DNA from: an uncultured Muribaculaceae bacterium
GTDB lineage: Bacteria; Bacteroidota; Bacteroidia; Bacteroidales; Muribaculaceae
Assembly (NCBI GenBank): GCA_910583525.1
Contig: CAJTXL010000021.1
Coordinates: forward strand, 1-55,028
Direction of reading: 5' to 3'
DNA: 55,028 nt
The notes below the pieces were generated by a model. The model was not told where the DNA came from and did no database searches. It saw only the letters and a list, made by a program, of their open reading frames with translations. Shown here in pieces: positions 19,284 to 27,888 of this stretch. Both the position numbers and the translations under genes were made by a program. The stretch's first letter is position 1. Each line of letters starts with the position of its first letter.

Positions 19284-21913
19284 CGGCGAGCTTCGACGAA
19301 GATGGCTGCCGCCAACAGCAGATAGATGAGCGTTACGCAGGCATAGGCCGCCGCGCTTGTGGTCTTGATTGATGCCGGGGCGAATGTCATGGATATCTCG
19401 TGCGTTCCGGCCGGAATAGACAGGGCGCGCAGCAGATAGTTGACACGCGCGAGCGGCACTTCTTCGCCGTCGATTTCGGCATGCCATCCCCAGGGGAAAT
19501 ATATCTCCGAGAATACGCCTGTGGCCGGAGCTGCTACCGAGGCATGGTATTCGACCCTGTTGGGCGAGTACGATGTCATGTAGATGGTGTCGCCCGGCGC
19601 CAGCGACGGCGCTTGGGGCAGTACGTCGGAGAATTTGCGGTCGGCGACGGCCTGGTGCGAGAAGTCGAGCTTCGAAGCGTCGAGCGCCGCCATTTCCTCG
19701 TCGGCATTTTCTACCCATACGAGCGAGTCGACAAGCCATGCGTTGCCGAGAGCATTGTCGTTGCGCACGAGCGGCGCATTCTGGTCGCCCGTTATTACAT
19801 ATCGTGTGTTCAGCATGTCGGCCACTCGGTAGGCGGTGCGTAGGCGTGCGGCTATTTCGGCCACCTCGGGCGCGTCGAGTTCGGGCGAATCGGGCAGCCA
19901 TCCTATCTGTAGCATCGGCATGAGCTTGCGTTGTATGAGGTCTTCGTAGCGGTTTAGTTTGGCCGCATGGTAGCCGCCCAAAGTCTTGTGGAAGTACGAA
20001 CGGTCGGCCGAGAAGAAGCCGGGTATGTCGAGCACGCGGTAGTGGCCTTTGCCGTCGGCGAGGATTTGGCTGTCGAGCGCGTCGGGCGTGAACACGATGG
20101 TGCCGTCAGATGCGTCGGCGGGCCCGAAAGAGCTGTGCGACACATAGCGTTTGTCGGTGGTGTAGAGGTCGGCGGTGATTAATGCGCCTATGGCTCCGGC
20201 AGTCAGTCCGATGCGGATTTTTCGGCTGATGAAAAGCCCTATCGTGGCGGCGGCGAGTGCGAGGAAGAGCAGCGAGCGCCAACCGTCGGCACGCACCATG
20301 CCATGGCGCAGCTCGGTGACGGCCTCTATGTTGTCGGGGTTAGACAGCGAGTACTGGTACAGTATCGGCGCTATCTGGTCATCGCCGTAGCCCGAGCGCG
20401 CGGCATAGTCGGCCACCTGCTGTTGCAGCATCTCTGCGCCCGAACGGTCGTTCTCGTTGATGGCGGAGCCGAACAGCGAGGGGAAGAACGCGGCTGCGGC
20501 GGCTATGAGCGCCGGGAAACCGAACGAAACCGTCAAGGGGCGGCGGTATTCTTTCCATGCGTCGCTGCCGGCTTCGGCAAGGTGTGCCAAGGCGAGCACG
20601 GCAAGCAGGGGCATGGCGAACTCGGCCACCACGAGGATGCTTTCGACGGCACGGAACTTGTTGTACATCGGAAAGTTGTATATCATCCAGTCGGTAAGCC
20701 ACTCGGCGTTATAGCCCAGCGAAAGCAGCACCGACACGACAGTCGAGGCGAGCATGGCCCATTTCAGCGGCCCTTTGACTATGAAGCAGCCCAAAAGAAA
20801 GAGCGCGAAGACCACCACGCCGACGTATACCGGCCCGTTTGTTCCCTCGGAGTCGTTGAAATACTGGGTAAGGTAGGGCAGCACAGGCGACGTCTGCGCA
20901 TATTTGTCGGCACCGTCGAGCTTGTCGAGCGTCATGGGCACCATCTTGCCCGATTCGGGCCGTGCGCTTGCACCGCCTTTTATGTTTGGAACGATTAGTG
21001 AGAACAGTTCCGACGGGCCGTAGCTCCAGCCTACGATGTCGCTTTTGGGCAGGCCTCCCGTCGGTTTTTCTGTCGGCGCGGCCGTTGCGCCGGCCGACGG
21101 CAGAGGTGTGAGTTCCGACTGCGAGCGCTTGGTCTCTTTGGAATATTCATATGTGTTGTAGAGCGACGGTGCATTGGCTCCCAAGGCGAGCGCGCCTGCG
21201 CCGAGTGCCAGAACCGAAGCGGCGGCCCAGCGGCGCACCGTCTTGCGGCGTATAGCCTCTATAAGATAGCACACGGCGATAATTGCCATTACGATGCCGA
21301 AGTAGTAGCTCATCTGCGGATGGTTGGCATTGAGCTGCAGCATGGCGAAAAGCGCCGTCACGGCAGTGCCGGCGACGAAGCGGCCGCGGTAGAGCAGCAA
21401 GAGCCCGGCAATCGTGGGCGGAATATAGGTCAGGGCGAGGAATTTCCATATGTGCCCGGCGCCGATGATGATGACGAAATAGCTCGAAAAGCCCCATGCG
21501 ACGGCGCCGATAAGGGCGTAGTACCAGCGCATGTCGAGGGCATAGAGCAGAATGAGGAAGCCGAACATCATCATGAACAGCAGGTTCGACGGCGTTGGCA
21601 GCCCGAGACCGTAGACCGTGTTTAGCCACGTGAAGAGGCTGTTCGACGGGTAGGACGGCGAAATCTGGAACGTGGGCATGCCGCCGAAAAGGGCGTCGGT
21701 CCACAGGGCTTTCTCGCCGGTGGCTTCTTCAAACAGTTTCCCTTCCTGGCCGTTGGCTGCGCCCTGCTGCATGTCGGGCTGCCGCAGGCTGTTGCCCTCG
21801 AAGTTATCGGGGTAGAAGAACGCCAACGACAGCACGGCCATCACGGCCAATGATACGAAAAAGCCCCACACTTGCGGACGGCTGAAAAATGCTTTGACCT
21901 TATCGATATTCAT
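19268..21913 (-). CDS. YfhO-type multi-spanning membrane protein
   Basis: An 881-residue inner-membrane protein with about a dozen hydrophobic segments (for example residues 17-34, several between 95 and 250, and a last one near 855-875) and a large exported loop in between. The pattern matches YfhO-family (GT-C-like) proteins, which in Bacillus help glycosylate cell-surface polymers. Here a role in transferring a sugar to a surface polymer is inference. It starts 1 nt after the folA stop and overlaps the downstream gene, so it belongs to the thyA-folA operon. Confidence 0.8.
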   Translation of the reverse strand: MNIDKVKAFFSRPQVWGFFVSLAVMAVLSLAFFYPDNFEGNSLRQPDMQQGAANGQEGKLFEEATGEKALWTDALFGGMPTFQISPSYPSNSLFTWLNTVYGLGLPTPSNLLFMMMFGFLILLYALDMRWYYALIGAVAWGFSSYFVIIIGAGHIWKFLALTYIPPTIAGLLLLYRGRFVAGTAVTALFAMLQLNANHPQMSYYFGIVMAIIAVCYLIEAIRRKTVRRWAAASVLALGAGALALGANAPSLYNTYEYSKETKRSQSELTPLPSAGATAAPTEKPTGGLPKSDIVGWSYGPSELFSLIVPNIKGGASARPESGKMVPMTLDKLDGADKYAQTSPVLPYLTQYFNDSEGTNGPVYVGVVVFALFLLGCFIVKGPLKWAMLASTVVSVLLSLGYNAEWLTDWMIYNFPMYNKFRAVESILVVAEFAMPLLAVLALAHLAEAGSDAWKEYRRPLTVSFGFPALIAAAAAFFPSLFGSAINENDRSGAEMLQQQVADYAARSGYGDDQIAPILYQYSLSNPDNIEAVTELRHGMVRADGWRSLLFLALAAATIGLFISRKIRIGLTAGAIGALITADLYTTDKRYVSHSSFGPADASDGTIVFTPDALDSQILADGKGHYRVLDIPGFFSADRSYFHKTLGGYHAAKLNRYEDLIQRKLMPMLQIGWLPDSPELDAPEVAEIAARLRTAYRVADMLNTRYVITGDQNAPLVRNDNALGNAWLVDSLVWVENADEEMAALDASKLDFSHQAVADRKFSDVLPQAPSLAPGDTIYMTSYSPNRVEYHASVAAPATGVFSEIYFPWGWHAEIDGEEVPLARVNYLLRALSIPAGTHEISMTFAPASIKTTSAAAYACVTLIYLLLAAAIFVEARRCKLF

Positions 21914-21914
21914 G

Positions 21915-22391
21915 TCAATGTTTTTTTACGAGGGTTATGAAACGGCATGCCGGCACGGTGTCGGCAACTTCGACGCCGGCAACACGGTAGTCGTCGAGCG
22001 GAATGGGCGGGAAGAAAGTGTCGGCGTCGGCGGTCTCGGCGTCGACCACCGTGAGCAGCAGCTCGTCGGCGAGACCGAGAGCCTGACGGTATATTTCGGC
22101 TCCGCCGATGACGAAGGCCTCGCTGTCGCCGGCGGCCATTGCAAGGGCCGCTTCGAGCGAGTGCGCCGTCTCAATGCCGGGTGCGCTGTAGGCGCTCTGC
22201 CGCGTCACCACTATGTTGCGGCGGTTCGGCAAAGCCCCTTTGGGCAGCGACTCGAAAGTGCGGCGCCCCATTATAACGGTGTGCCCCGTCGTCAGGGCCT
22301 TGAAGCGCCGAAGGTCGGCGCCTATATGGTAGAGCAGGTCGCCGCCGCGCCCTATGGCGCCTTTGCGGTCGATGGCTACAATGATTTTCAT
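21915..22391 (-). CDS. folA: Dihydrofolate reductase
   Basis: DHFR reduces dihydrofolate to tetrahydrofolate with NADPH. The 158-residue protein has the expected length. It shows IVAIDRKGAIGRGGDLLYHI at the substrate/cofactor site, DLRRFKALTTGHTVIMGRRTFESLP (NADPH and folate contacts) and FVIGGAEIYRQAL. L-Y in the GGDLLYH loop replaces the usual L-P-W-H, a known variation in the phylum but worth noting for trimethoprim binding. Its start overlaps the thyA stop by 4 nt (ATGA), coupling the two folate-cycle enzymes. Confidence 0.96.
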   Translation of the reverse strand: MKIIVAIDRKGAIGRGGDLLYHIGADLRRFKALTTGHTVIMGRRTFESLPKGALPNRRNIVVTRQSAYSAPGIETAHSLEAALAMAAGDSEAFVIGGAEIYRQALGLADELLLTVVDAETADADTFFPPIPLDDYRVAGVEVADTVPACRFITLVKKH

Positions 22392-23182
22392 ACCGATACT
22401 TCTGCTTTTATATGTGGGTGTGGGTCGTAGCCTTCGAGGCTGAAATCTTCATATCTGAACCCGAATATGTCGCGCACCTCGGGGTTGATGTTCATTTTGG
22501 GCAGAGGCCTCGGCTCGCGCGTGAGCTGTAGTCGGGCCTGGTCGATGTGGTTGAGGTAGAGGTGGGCGTCGCCGAGCGTATGCACGAAGTCGCCGGCACG
22601 CAGCCCCGTGGCCTGCGCCATCATCTGCAGCAGCAGGGCATATGAGGCTATGTTGAATGGCACGCCCAGGAAGCAGTCGGCGCTCCGCTGGTAGAGCTGC
22701 AGCGACAGGCGCCCGTCGGCGACGTAGAACTGGAAGAACGCGTGGCACGGCGGCAGGTTCATGTTCGGCAGGTCGGCGACGTTCCATGCGCTCACTATTA
22801 TGCGGCGCGAGTCGGGGTTCTCGCGTATGTCGTGCTGCGCCTGCGCTATCTGGTCGATGGTCTCGCCCTTGTATCCCGGCCACGAGCGCCACTGGTAGCC
22901 GTAGATATGGCCCAGCTCGCCGTCGGCATCGGCCCACTCGTTCCATATTCGCACGCCGTTCTCCTGAAGGTAGCGAACGTTGGTGTCGCCGCGCAGAAAC
23001 CACAGCAGCTCGTGGATTATTGACTTCAGGTGCAGTTTCTTCGTGGTGAGCAGCGGAAAGCCGTCTTCGAGGTTGAAGCGCATCTGGTAGCCGAACACCG
23101 AGCGAGTGCCCGTGCCCGTGCGGTCGTGCTTTTCGGTGCCGTGTTCGAGGATGTGGTTCAGCAGGTCGAGATATTGTTTCAT
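22388..23182 (-). CDS. thyA: Thymidylate synthase
   Basis: ThyA methylates dUMP to dTMP using methylene-tetrahydrofolate, producing the dihydrofolate that FolA then reduces. The ATG at 23182 gives 264 residues, exactly the E. coli length, beginning MKQYLDLLNHILEHG. The catalytic cysteine lies in LPPCHAFFQF. Other landmarks are DRTGTGT, GELGHIYGYQWR, QRSADCFLGVPFNIASYALL and DAHLYLNHIDQ. The start overlaps the polyferredoxin stop by 4 nt and the stop overlaps the folA start by 4 nt. Confidence 0.98.
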   Translation of the reverse strand: MKQYLDLLNHILEHGTEKHDRTGTGTRSVFGYQMRFNLEDGFPLLTTKKLHLKSIIHELLWFLRGDTNVRYLQENGVRIWNEWADADGELGHIYGYQWRSWPGYKGETIDQIAQAQHDIRENPDSRRIIVSAWNVADLPNMNLPPCHAFFQFYVADGRLSLQLYQRSADCFLGVPFNIASYALLLQMMAQATGLRAGDFVHTLGDAHLYLNHIDQARLQLTREPRPLPKMNINPEVRDIFGFRYEDFSLEGYDPHPHIKAEVSV

Positions 23183-24054
23183 GGTCGTGTAGTTTTCTTT
23201 TTTGAACATTTGTGTGCGCCCGAGGCGTCGAGCGACGGCGCTGTGCCGCGCACGGTGTCGTTGATGGCCTGCATAAGAGGCATGCCCAGGCGGTAGCGTC
23301 CGCTCTTGTAGCTTATGGCCTGATTGGGGCAGACCGCCGTGCAGTCGAAGCACACCACGCAGCGAGAGGTGTCTACGAGTTTTTCGGGCAGTTTGATGCA
23401 CTGCGCCTTGCACACCCGTTCGCACTCTCCGCAGAGTATACAGCGGTCAGGGTCGATTTCGATGTGGAAGTACGAGCGGCGCGAGCCGTAGCCTAACACC
23501 GTGCCTACTGGGCAAATGCTGTTGCACAGCAGCCGTCCGTGGCGCCATGCCACACATATTATAATAAGTGCCGTCAGGATTGCCACCGACAGGCTCGCCG
23601 CGGCGAAGCGCACAGGGCCGTCGCCCAAGCCGAGAGGCCGCACCACAAGTTCCTCGACCATACGGGCATAGGCGCTGTAGGGGTCGAGCAGGGTAGTTAC
23701 AAGCGCCGAGCCCGACAGCAGCGTCACAAAGGTGAGCAGCAGAAACACCACACGTGTGCGCCGCGACGGTGCCGCATAGCGGTAGTTGCGCCGTTGGCGG
23801 CGTGCTGTGCGCGAGACCGCTGACACGCAGTCCATCAGCGTACCCATGGGGCACACCGTCGAGCAGTAGATGCGGCCGTAGACAAGCGTCACCACTGCCC
23901 AGAACACGAGGCACAGGGCCACGCCCGACAGCAGCGCCGTGAGTATCTGCATGCGCACGAAGACGCTGTCGTAGCCGGCCACGAGCGCCCAGGTGGGCAC
24001 CCCCATGGCTATCAGCGACACTATGATGCGGACAATGCGGACGGAACGGTACAT
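23179..24054 (-). CDS. Membrane polyferredoxin, NapH/CcoG-like 4Fe-4S protein
   Basis: A 291-residue inner-membrane iron-sulfur protein with about four to five hydrophobic segments. Two membrane-associated CxxxCP motifs (CSTVCPMGT and CNSICPVGT) are followed by two cytoplasmic 4Fe-4S clusters (CILCGECERVCK; CVVCFDCTAVCPNQ). This is the NapH/YccM arrangement used to move electrons between quinol and cytoplasmic partners. The partner is unknown. The ATG at 24054 (MYRSVRIVR) is chosen over a TTG at 24063. It lies so close to the -7 box that the message may be nearly leaderless. It heads the thyA-folA operon and overlaps thyA by 4 nt. Confidence 0.82.
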   Translation of the reverse strand: MYRSVRIVRIIVSLIAMGVPTWALVAGYDSVFVRMQILTALLSGVALCLVFWAVVTLVYGRIYCSTVCPMGTLMDCVSAVSRTARRQRRNYRYAAPSRRTRVVFLLLTFVTLLSGSALVTTLLDPYSAYARMVEELVVRPLGLGDGPVRFAAASLSVAILTALIIICVAWRHGRLLCNSICPVGTVLGYGSRRSYFHIEIDPDRCILCGECERVCKAQCIKLPEKLVDTSRCVVCFDCTAVCPNQAISYKSGRYRLGMPLMQAINDTVRGTAPSLDASGAHKCSKKKTTRP

Positions 24055-24060
24055 AATCTG

Positions 24061-24068
24061 CAAAATTA
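24061..24068 (-). promoter_or_regulatory. -7 element for the polyferredoxin-thyA-folA operon
   Basis: On the minus strand TAATTTTG (plus-strand CAAAATTA, 24061-24068) matches the Bacteroidales -7 box. It lies 6 nt from the ATG at 24054, so the transcript would have almost no 5' leader. No clear -33 TTTG is found at 19-21 nt. Confidence 0.5.
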
Positions 24069-24194
24069 AACATTTTACCCGAAATTATGCTCCCGACGCC
24101 GCAAATTATTGCGGCAATCGGTTTAATGGATTTTGTAATCAATGAAATAAGGTGTGTATTGCACGGCTGTATGGAGTCGTGTAAAAAACGACAT

Positions 24195-24269
24195 TGTAGG
24201 GACATGCCTTTGGCATGTTGCTGATTGACAGACGAGTGAGCGACAACATGCCAAAGGCATGTCCCTACA
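24195..24269. repeat. REP-like inverted repeat with nested palindromes
   Basis: TGTAGGGACATGCC... (24195-24220) and its exact reverse complement (24244-24269) form a 26-bp perfect inverted repeat around a 23-nt spacer. Each arm also contains its own palindrome, CATGCC-TTT-GGCATG. The whole could fold as one long hairpin or as two small ones. The form is that of REP/BIME elements mobilised by REP-associated tyrosine transposases in other bacteria; no transposase is nearby. The rest of the 24069-24312 gap holds no gene that I can see. Confidence 0.8.
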
Positions 24270-24312
24270 TTCGTTTATGCGATCGTTTGCTATAACCGTT
24301 TTCGCCGGCGGC

Positions 24313-24350
24313 AAAAAAACACCCTCGGGCTTTTGGTGTGCCCGAGGGTG
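24313..24350 (-). terminator. Terminator of the minus-strand secreted protein gene
   Basis: CACCCTCGGGC (24320-24330) pairs perfectly with GCCCGAGGGTG (24340-24350), 9-nt loop. On the minus strand the stem is followed by T(7) (plus-strand AAAAAAA at 24313-24319). It ends the gene that stops at 24375. Confidence 0.92.
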
Positions 24351-24374
24351 CAATCTTGTCGGCAAATTGCCGTA

Positions 24375-26705
24375 TTATTTCACAAATACCTTGGTGACGG
24401 TTTTGCCCTGACGACGGATGTAGATGCCGTTGGTGGGTTCGGCAACGTGCACGCCCTGCAGGTTGAAGTACTCAGCCTCGGAGGCATCGATGGCGATGTT
24501 CTCAACGCCGGTGGTAGTGTTCTCGGTCACAGTGAACTTGGGAGCGAAGCCGCTAAAGTCTGCGGTGAAGTCGTAGTGACCCTCTGATACCTCGAACGGT
24601 TCGATTTCGGCATGTTTCTCCGTATTGGCGGTGTGGGTGACACCGTTCTGATGGTATACATTACCGTTTATGGCGCTCCAGTCGATGGTTTCGTCGGCTG
24701 CACGGCTTTCGGGCGCTGCGCTCTCGGCCTTGGCATCGGAGAATACATACGACAGCGGTTTGCCGTCGGCAATGGCCTCGCTGTTGCCGCCGATAAGGAT
24801 ATTCGTGGCGGTGAACACCTTGCCACCTTCTTCGGCTGTCATCTCTACGGGTTCGTCGAACTTATAGTAGCGGTCCCAGAAGTGGCCGTGGATATACAGA
24901 GCTGATGGTGCTTCGGCATATTCTTCGTCGATAAGGCGGTAGAGGTAGGGATTGGTTTGGCTCCCGGTGTAAGGCTTAAATCGTTCTGTGCCATTATTGC
25001 CATTGAATTGGAGATAGTTTCCGTTTTGAATGGCTATGGTACCATTGTCTTTTAATGTAAGAGTGAAGTATGTGTTGTTATCGGGAGTCGTGTAATATGA
25101 AAAATCAACATTGCTTGTAGTACTTATTGATTTTACGCCCAAATAATCTTCTCCGTCAACCTTAATGGTATATTTGCCATTTGATTGCGACTCGATGGTA
25201 AACACTGCGACATTTTTGAGATTGGGTGTTAACGATATTATGTCTGTTTTCTCGTTAAGAAAGACAACGTCGCGATATTTGCCGGTACTTGAAACAGCTC
25301 CCATTAGGGCGACTTTGTTTGTGCTGCTTGATACGCCCAAAAGGATGTATTTGGCTCCACTCTTTATTTGCGACATGTCGTTCACGAGCGCATACTTGTC
25401 GGCTTCCTTGATAGTGTACGAGGCTTCGGCTATGTCGCTGTCGATACCGTCGGCGTTTACTCCGTATGCCGTTATGGTGCAGGCTTCGTTGATTGTCACT
25501 TGGGCGGAAGCTCCGTCTACGGTGGTCTCAGCGCCGTTGCCCACAGCATAAACAATCTTGACTGCGTTTTCGCAAGAAATCGTCACGGCGCTGCCGGGGA
25601 ACACGGCAGAGCCGTCGGCCGGGTCAAATGTCACCGTTCCGCAAAGAGGTGCGGCCTTGAAACTTACCGAAACCATAAGAGCGCAGTCAGCGTATTCATT
25701 GCCGTCGGCACCGATGGGTGTTACGGTTATTATTGAAGCCTCGGTGGGAGTGTACACATATTCGTTTCCGTCTATGGTTTGGGCGTCTTGACCGTCAACT
25801 TCTATTTTGAGTTTGGCAGCGTACCGCGAAGAGAATGTGATGCTTTTGCCTCGTACAATCTCAATTTCTTCATTTACGGCAACGGGGGCGGAAACAACTT
25901 GCTCGGGAGCGACTATGTTCACTTGGATTGAGCCAAGGAAGCTAAGGTCCTCAAAACCTTCCGTTTCGCCGTCGTAGGCATTGCCGTCTTGGTCAAGAGG
26001 GAATATATGGAAAGTTTCGATTGTTTCGTCGGGCGTGAATGTGTAGGTGTTGCTTGGTTCCGTGGTGTAGTTTTCGAGGTCAGTCGAATATTTGAGGCTT
26101 GTGGCGTTCTCGGAGGTAAAGGTTACCGTCTCGCCCTTGTTGATGGTGATGACGTTGTTTCCGTCAGCTGCCGGGGTCGATGTGATGGCAGAAGGTGTCA
26201 ATGATTTTTCCGAATACGTTATGGTTACGCTCATAAATGTAAAACGACCGTCTGATGCAGTTGGCGCACAAGTTATTACAATGTTTCCTGATGCGTTGCC
26301 GGTAAATGTTTTAGATGAGACAGTTTGTCCAGAAAGTACACCGTCAGATGTTGTGAAATTTGTGTCCCCGACTTTTACGCTGATTGTTACAGAGCCTGCT
26401 TTTGCAGTGCAACAACCTTTTAACACTACAGACTCGATGACTTTGTCAGAAAGTGAAGATGTGGTGAATGTGCTAGTTACTGTTTTGTCTGCCGTAGCCG
26501 ATATTTGATATCCATTTTTACCGGCAGTTCCATTCCAACCAAGAGTGGAGTATCCTGTATAAGTCCAACTTAAATCGTCGGTTTTGAAAGTTTTGTTTGC
26601 AGTGCTTATACTGCCTTTTGTCGCAGAGTACTCAGTGGTAGTCGCCCACGCGGCACCGACGCCCATGGTAAGGGCGAGCAGTAGAGTGAGTAAAAGTTTT
26701 TTCAT
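24375..26705 (-). CDS. Large secreted multi-domain protein with Bacteroidales C-terminal tail
   Basis: A 776-residue exported protein of unknown function. The ATG at 26705 gives a signal peptide (MKKLLLTLLLALTMGVGAAWA). Next comes a beta-rich domain (about 22-165, ending FMSVTITYS). It is followed by at least three chitobiase-type or Ig-like repeats (ITSTPAADGNNVITINKGETV; NEEIEIVRGKSITF; GTVTFDPADGSAVFPGSAVTI), a region near 430-570 like a lipocalin or RICIN-type sheet (KYTIKVDGEDYLGVKS), and an ALYIHGHFWDRYYKF segment. The end is EYFNLQGVHV...NGIYIRRQG...KVFVK, a tail shared with many gut Bacteroidales surface proteins. AT-richer codons between 25000 and 26600 suggest a different history from its neighbours. 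Confidence 0.8.
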   Translation of the reverse strand: MKKLLLTLLLALTMGVGAAWATTTEYSATKGSISTANKTFKTDDLSWTYTGYSTLGWNGTAGKNGYQISATADKTVTSTFTTSSLSDKVIESVVLKGCCTAKAGSVTISVKVGDTNFTTSDGVLSGQTVSSKTFTGNASGNIVITCAPTASDGRFTFMSVTITYSEKSLTPSAITSTPAADGNNVITINKGETVTFTSENATSLKYSTDLENYTTEPSNTYTFTPDETIETFHIFPLDQDGNAYDGETEGFEDLSFLGSIQVNIVAPEQVVSAPVAVNEEIEIVRGKSITFSSRYAAKLKIEVDGQDAQTIDGNEYVYTPTEASIITVTPIGADGNEYADCALMVSVSFKAAPLCGTVTFDPADGSAVFPGSAVTISCENAVKIVYAVGNGAETTVDGASAQVTINEACTITAYGVNADGIDSDIAEASYTIKEADKYALVNDMSQIKSGAKYILLGVSSSTNKVALMGAVSSTGKYRDVVFLNEKTDIISLTPNLKNVAVFTIESQSNGKYTIKVDGEDYLGVKSISTTSNVDFSYYTTPDNNTYFTLTLKDNGTIAIQNGNYLQFNGNNGTERFKPYTGSQTNPYLYRLIDEEYAEAPSALYIHGHFWDRYYKFDEPVEMTAEEGGKVFTATNILIGGNSEAIADGKPLSYVFSDAKAESAAPESRAADETIDWSAINGNVYHQNGVTHTANTEKHAEIEPFEVSEGHYDFTADFSGFAPKFTVTENTTTGVENIAIDASEAEYFNLQGVHVAEPTNGIYIRRQGKTVTKVFVK

Positions 26706-26831
26706 AAAAGTAAAGAGAACAAAGAAAAATGAGAATGAAATGTGATATATAGCAGCGGCGTGCGAGCGCCGCGCCTGGTAGAGGTTTATATTGTTGAACG
26801 GCACCCTCCGGCACCGTAGGTTTTTATGCTG

Positions 26832-26863
26832 CAAAATTACGAATAAATGCCAAATCCATCAAC
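26832..26863 (-). promoter_or_regulatory. Promoter for the minus-strand secreted protein
   Basis: On the minus strand, GTTG (plus 26860-26863) and TAATTTTG (plus CAAAATTA, 26832-26839) are about 20 nt apart, matching the Bacteroidales -33/-7 spacing. The start codon at 26705 is about 120 nt downstream. Confidence 0.65.
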
Positions 26864-26892
26864 CTTTAGAGTGTTAAAAGTAAGCCCGTCGA

Positions 26893-27404
26893 CAGGACAC
26901 GCGTCAGTCCTGCGCCGACAAGACTGCACGAAAGAAGCCACAGGCCGGAAGCCGTGGGACAACCCTTCGGGTTGCACCTTAGATAACACCGCGTTGCCCG
27001 AGCGCCGCAGGCGCGAGGCTACGCGGTGACAAGGGGGCATCCGCAACCAACAACCCTTGTGGTTGCCTGACGTGTATACGCCATGCAACCGCAAGGGTTG
27101 ACGCAGAAGGACGGCCTCGCGTTGTAAAGACATCCCTTTAGGGATGCAATGCCACAGCGTGGCACAAACAGGATTAGGCCATGGCAAACGCTCCTTTAGG
27201 AGCGAGCAGCCATGGTCGTCAATCTCTCTCTCGATGAAGCGCCCCGTACGGCGGCGCGATAATCCCGTTTCTACACCCCTATCGCGCTACGCTGTAGCAC
27301 TTTTGTTCCATGTAACGGTTTACCCGGGCTGTGCGCACCCTACGGGGCGCTTGCCCGGACCTAATGCTGTTTCGCCACTCTGTGGCGTTTGCCACTACGG
27401 GGCA
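26893..27404. repeat. Dense array of short palindromes, non-coding
   Basis: About thirteen small hairpins lie in 510 nt with no gene I accept. Perfect ones include CAACCC-TTC-GGGTTG (26960-26974), GCGCC-GCA-GGCGC (27002-27014), CATCCC-TTTA-GGGATG (27131-27146), TGCCAC-AGC-GTGGCA (27150-27164), CGCTCC-TTTA-GGAGCG (27189-27204), GCTAC-GCT-GTAGC (27286-27298) and CGCCAC-TCT-GTGGCG (27373-27387). Some are enclosed by outer stems: CACCGCGT/ACGCGGTG (26987-26994 and 27021-27028), CCATGGC/GCCATGG (27179-27185 and 27209-27215) and CCGGGC/GCCCGG (27324-27329 and 27353-27358). Stems differ while the 3-5-nt loops recur. This looks like structure kept by compensatory change; function unknown. Confidence 0.7.
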
Positions 27405-27504
27405 TTCATGGGGTGTCGTATGGGCCTACACTACCGTCGGGCAGCGGCTGTTGTATTTTATGCACCGTGATTTCGGCTTGACCCGAAAAAAGTTCTTTGG
27501 TCCT

Positions 27505-27537
27505 GTGCCGTCTTTGCTGCGTGAGGCACTTTTTTTG
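27505..27537 (+). terminator. Possible terminator downstream of the palindrome array
   Basis: GTGCC (27505-27509) pairs with GGCAC (27525-27529), a 5-bp stem with a 15-nt loop, followed by T(8). The stem is weak. If real, it implies plus-strand transcription through the palindrome array, but I found no promoter for it. Confidence 0.35.
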
Positions 27538-27546
27538 TCGCAAAAG

Positions 27547-27577
27547 TTTGTATATTCGTGGCAATTGGCTAATTTTG
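27547..27577 (+). promoter_or_regulatory. Promoter for the plus-strand secreted protein
   Basis: TTTG (27547-27550) and TAATTTTG (27570-27577), 19 nt apart, match the Bacteroidales -33/-7 consensus. The ATG at 27652 is about 70 nt downstream. Confidence 0.85.
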
Positions 27578-27651
27578 TAGTCCATTTGGCGCCTTGGTGG
27601 CGCAAATGCTTGTTCGGTCATTTCTAAATGCTAAATCTTATTTATCTTATT

Positions 27652-27888
27652 ATGAAACAATTCTACAAATTAATTTGCATTGTCGCCGTGTTGTTGGCAT
27701 CGTTGCCGTCGGCATGGGCGACCGAATGGTCGTGGGACTGGCCGACGCCGGCGTCGAAAGACCCCGACAAGAACCAGGGTTATTATAATTTCGGTTCGAG
27801 TGACTACTACGACAGCGAGTTCCAGACGGCCACTCGCACCTTTAACGGCCACGATTGGACGGTGACGCTCGCGGAGAAGGGCCGATAG
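27652..27888 (+). pseudogene. N-terminal fragment of frameshifted secreted protein
   Basis: This piece supplies the start and signal peptide (MKQFYKLICIVAVLLASLPS, cleavage near AWA) and the first part of the mature N-terminal domain (WSWDWPTP..., TFNGHDWTVTL), then reaches TAG at 27886-27888. The same domain continues in the -1 frame (PIAAYTGSGQSFG), so the stop is caused by a frameshift near the GGGCC at about 27880-27886. An in-frame ATG at 27628 adds eight residues but spoils the signal peptide. One missing base would rejoin the two parts. Either a real mutation or an assembly or sequencing error is possible. Confidence 0.75.

Noticed and set aside
26893..27404. CRISPR array
   Set aside because: Palindromes are all different, with no regularly spaced identical direct repeats and no cas genes nearby.
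27144..27627. Small open frames inside the palindrome array and before the PKD gene
   Set aside because: They run through hairpin stems, are Cys/Arg/Pro-rich without domain pattern and overlap a promoter and a possible terminator; better explained as non-coding DNA.
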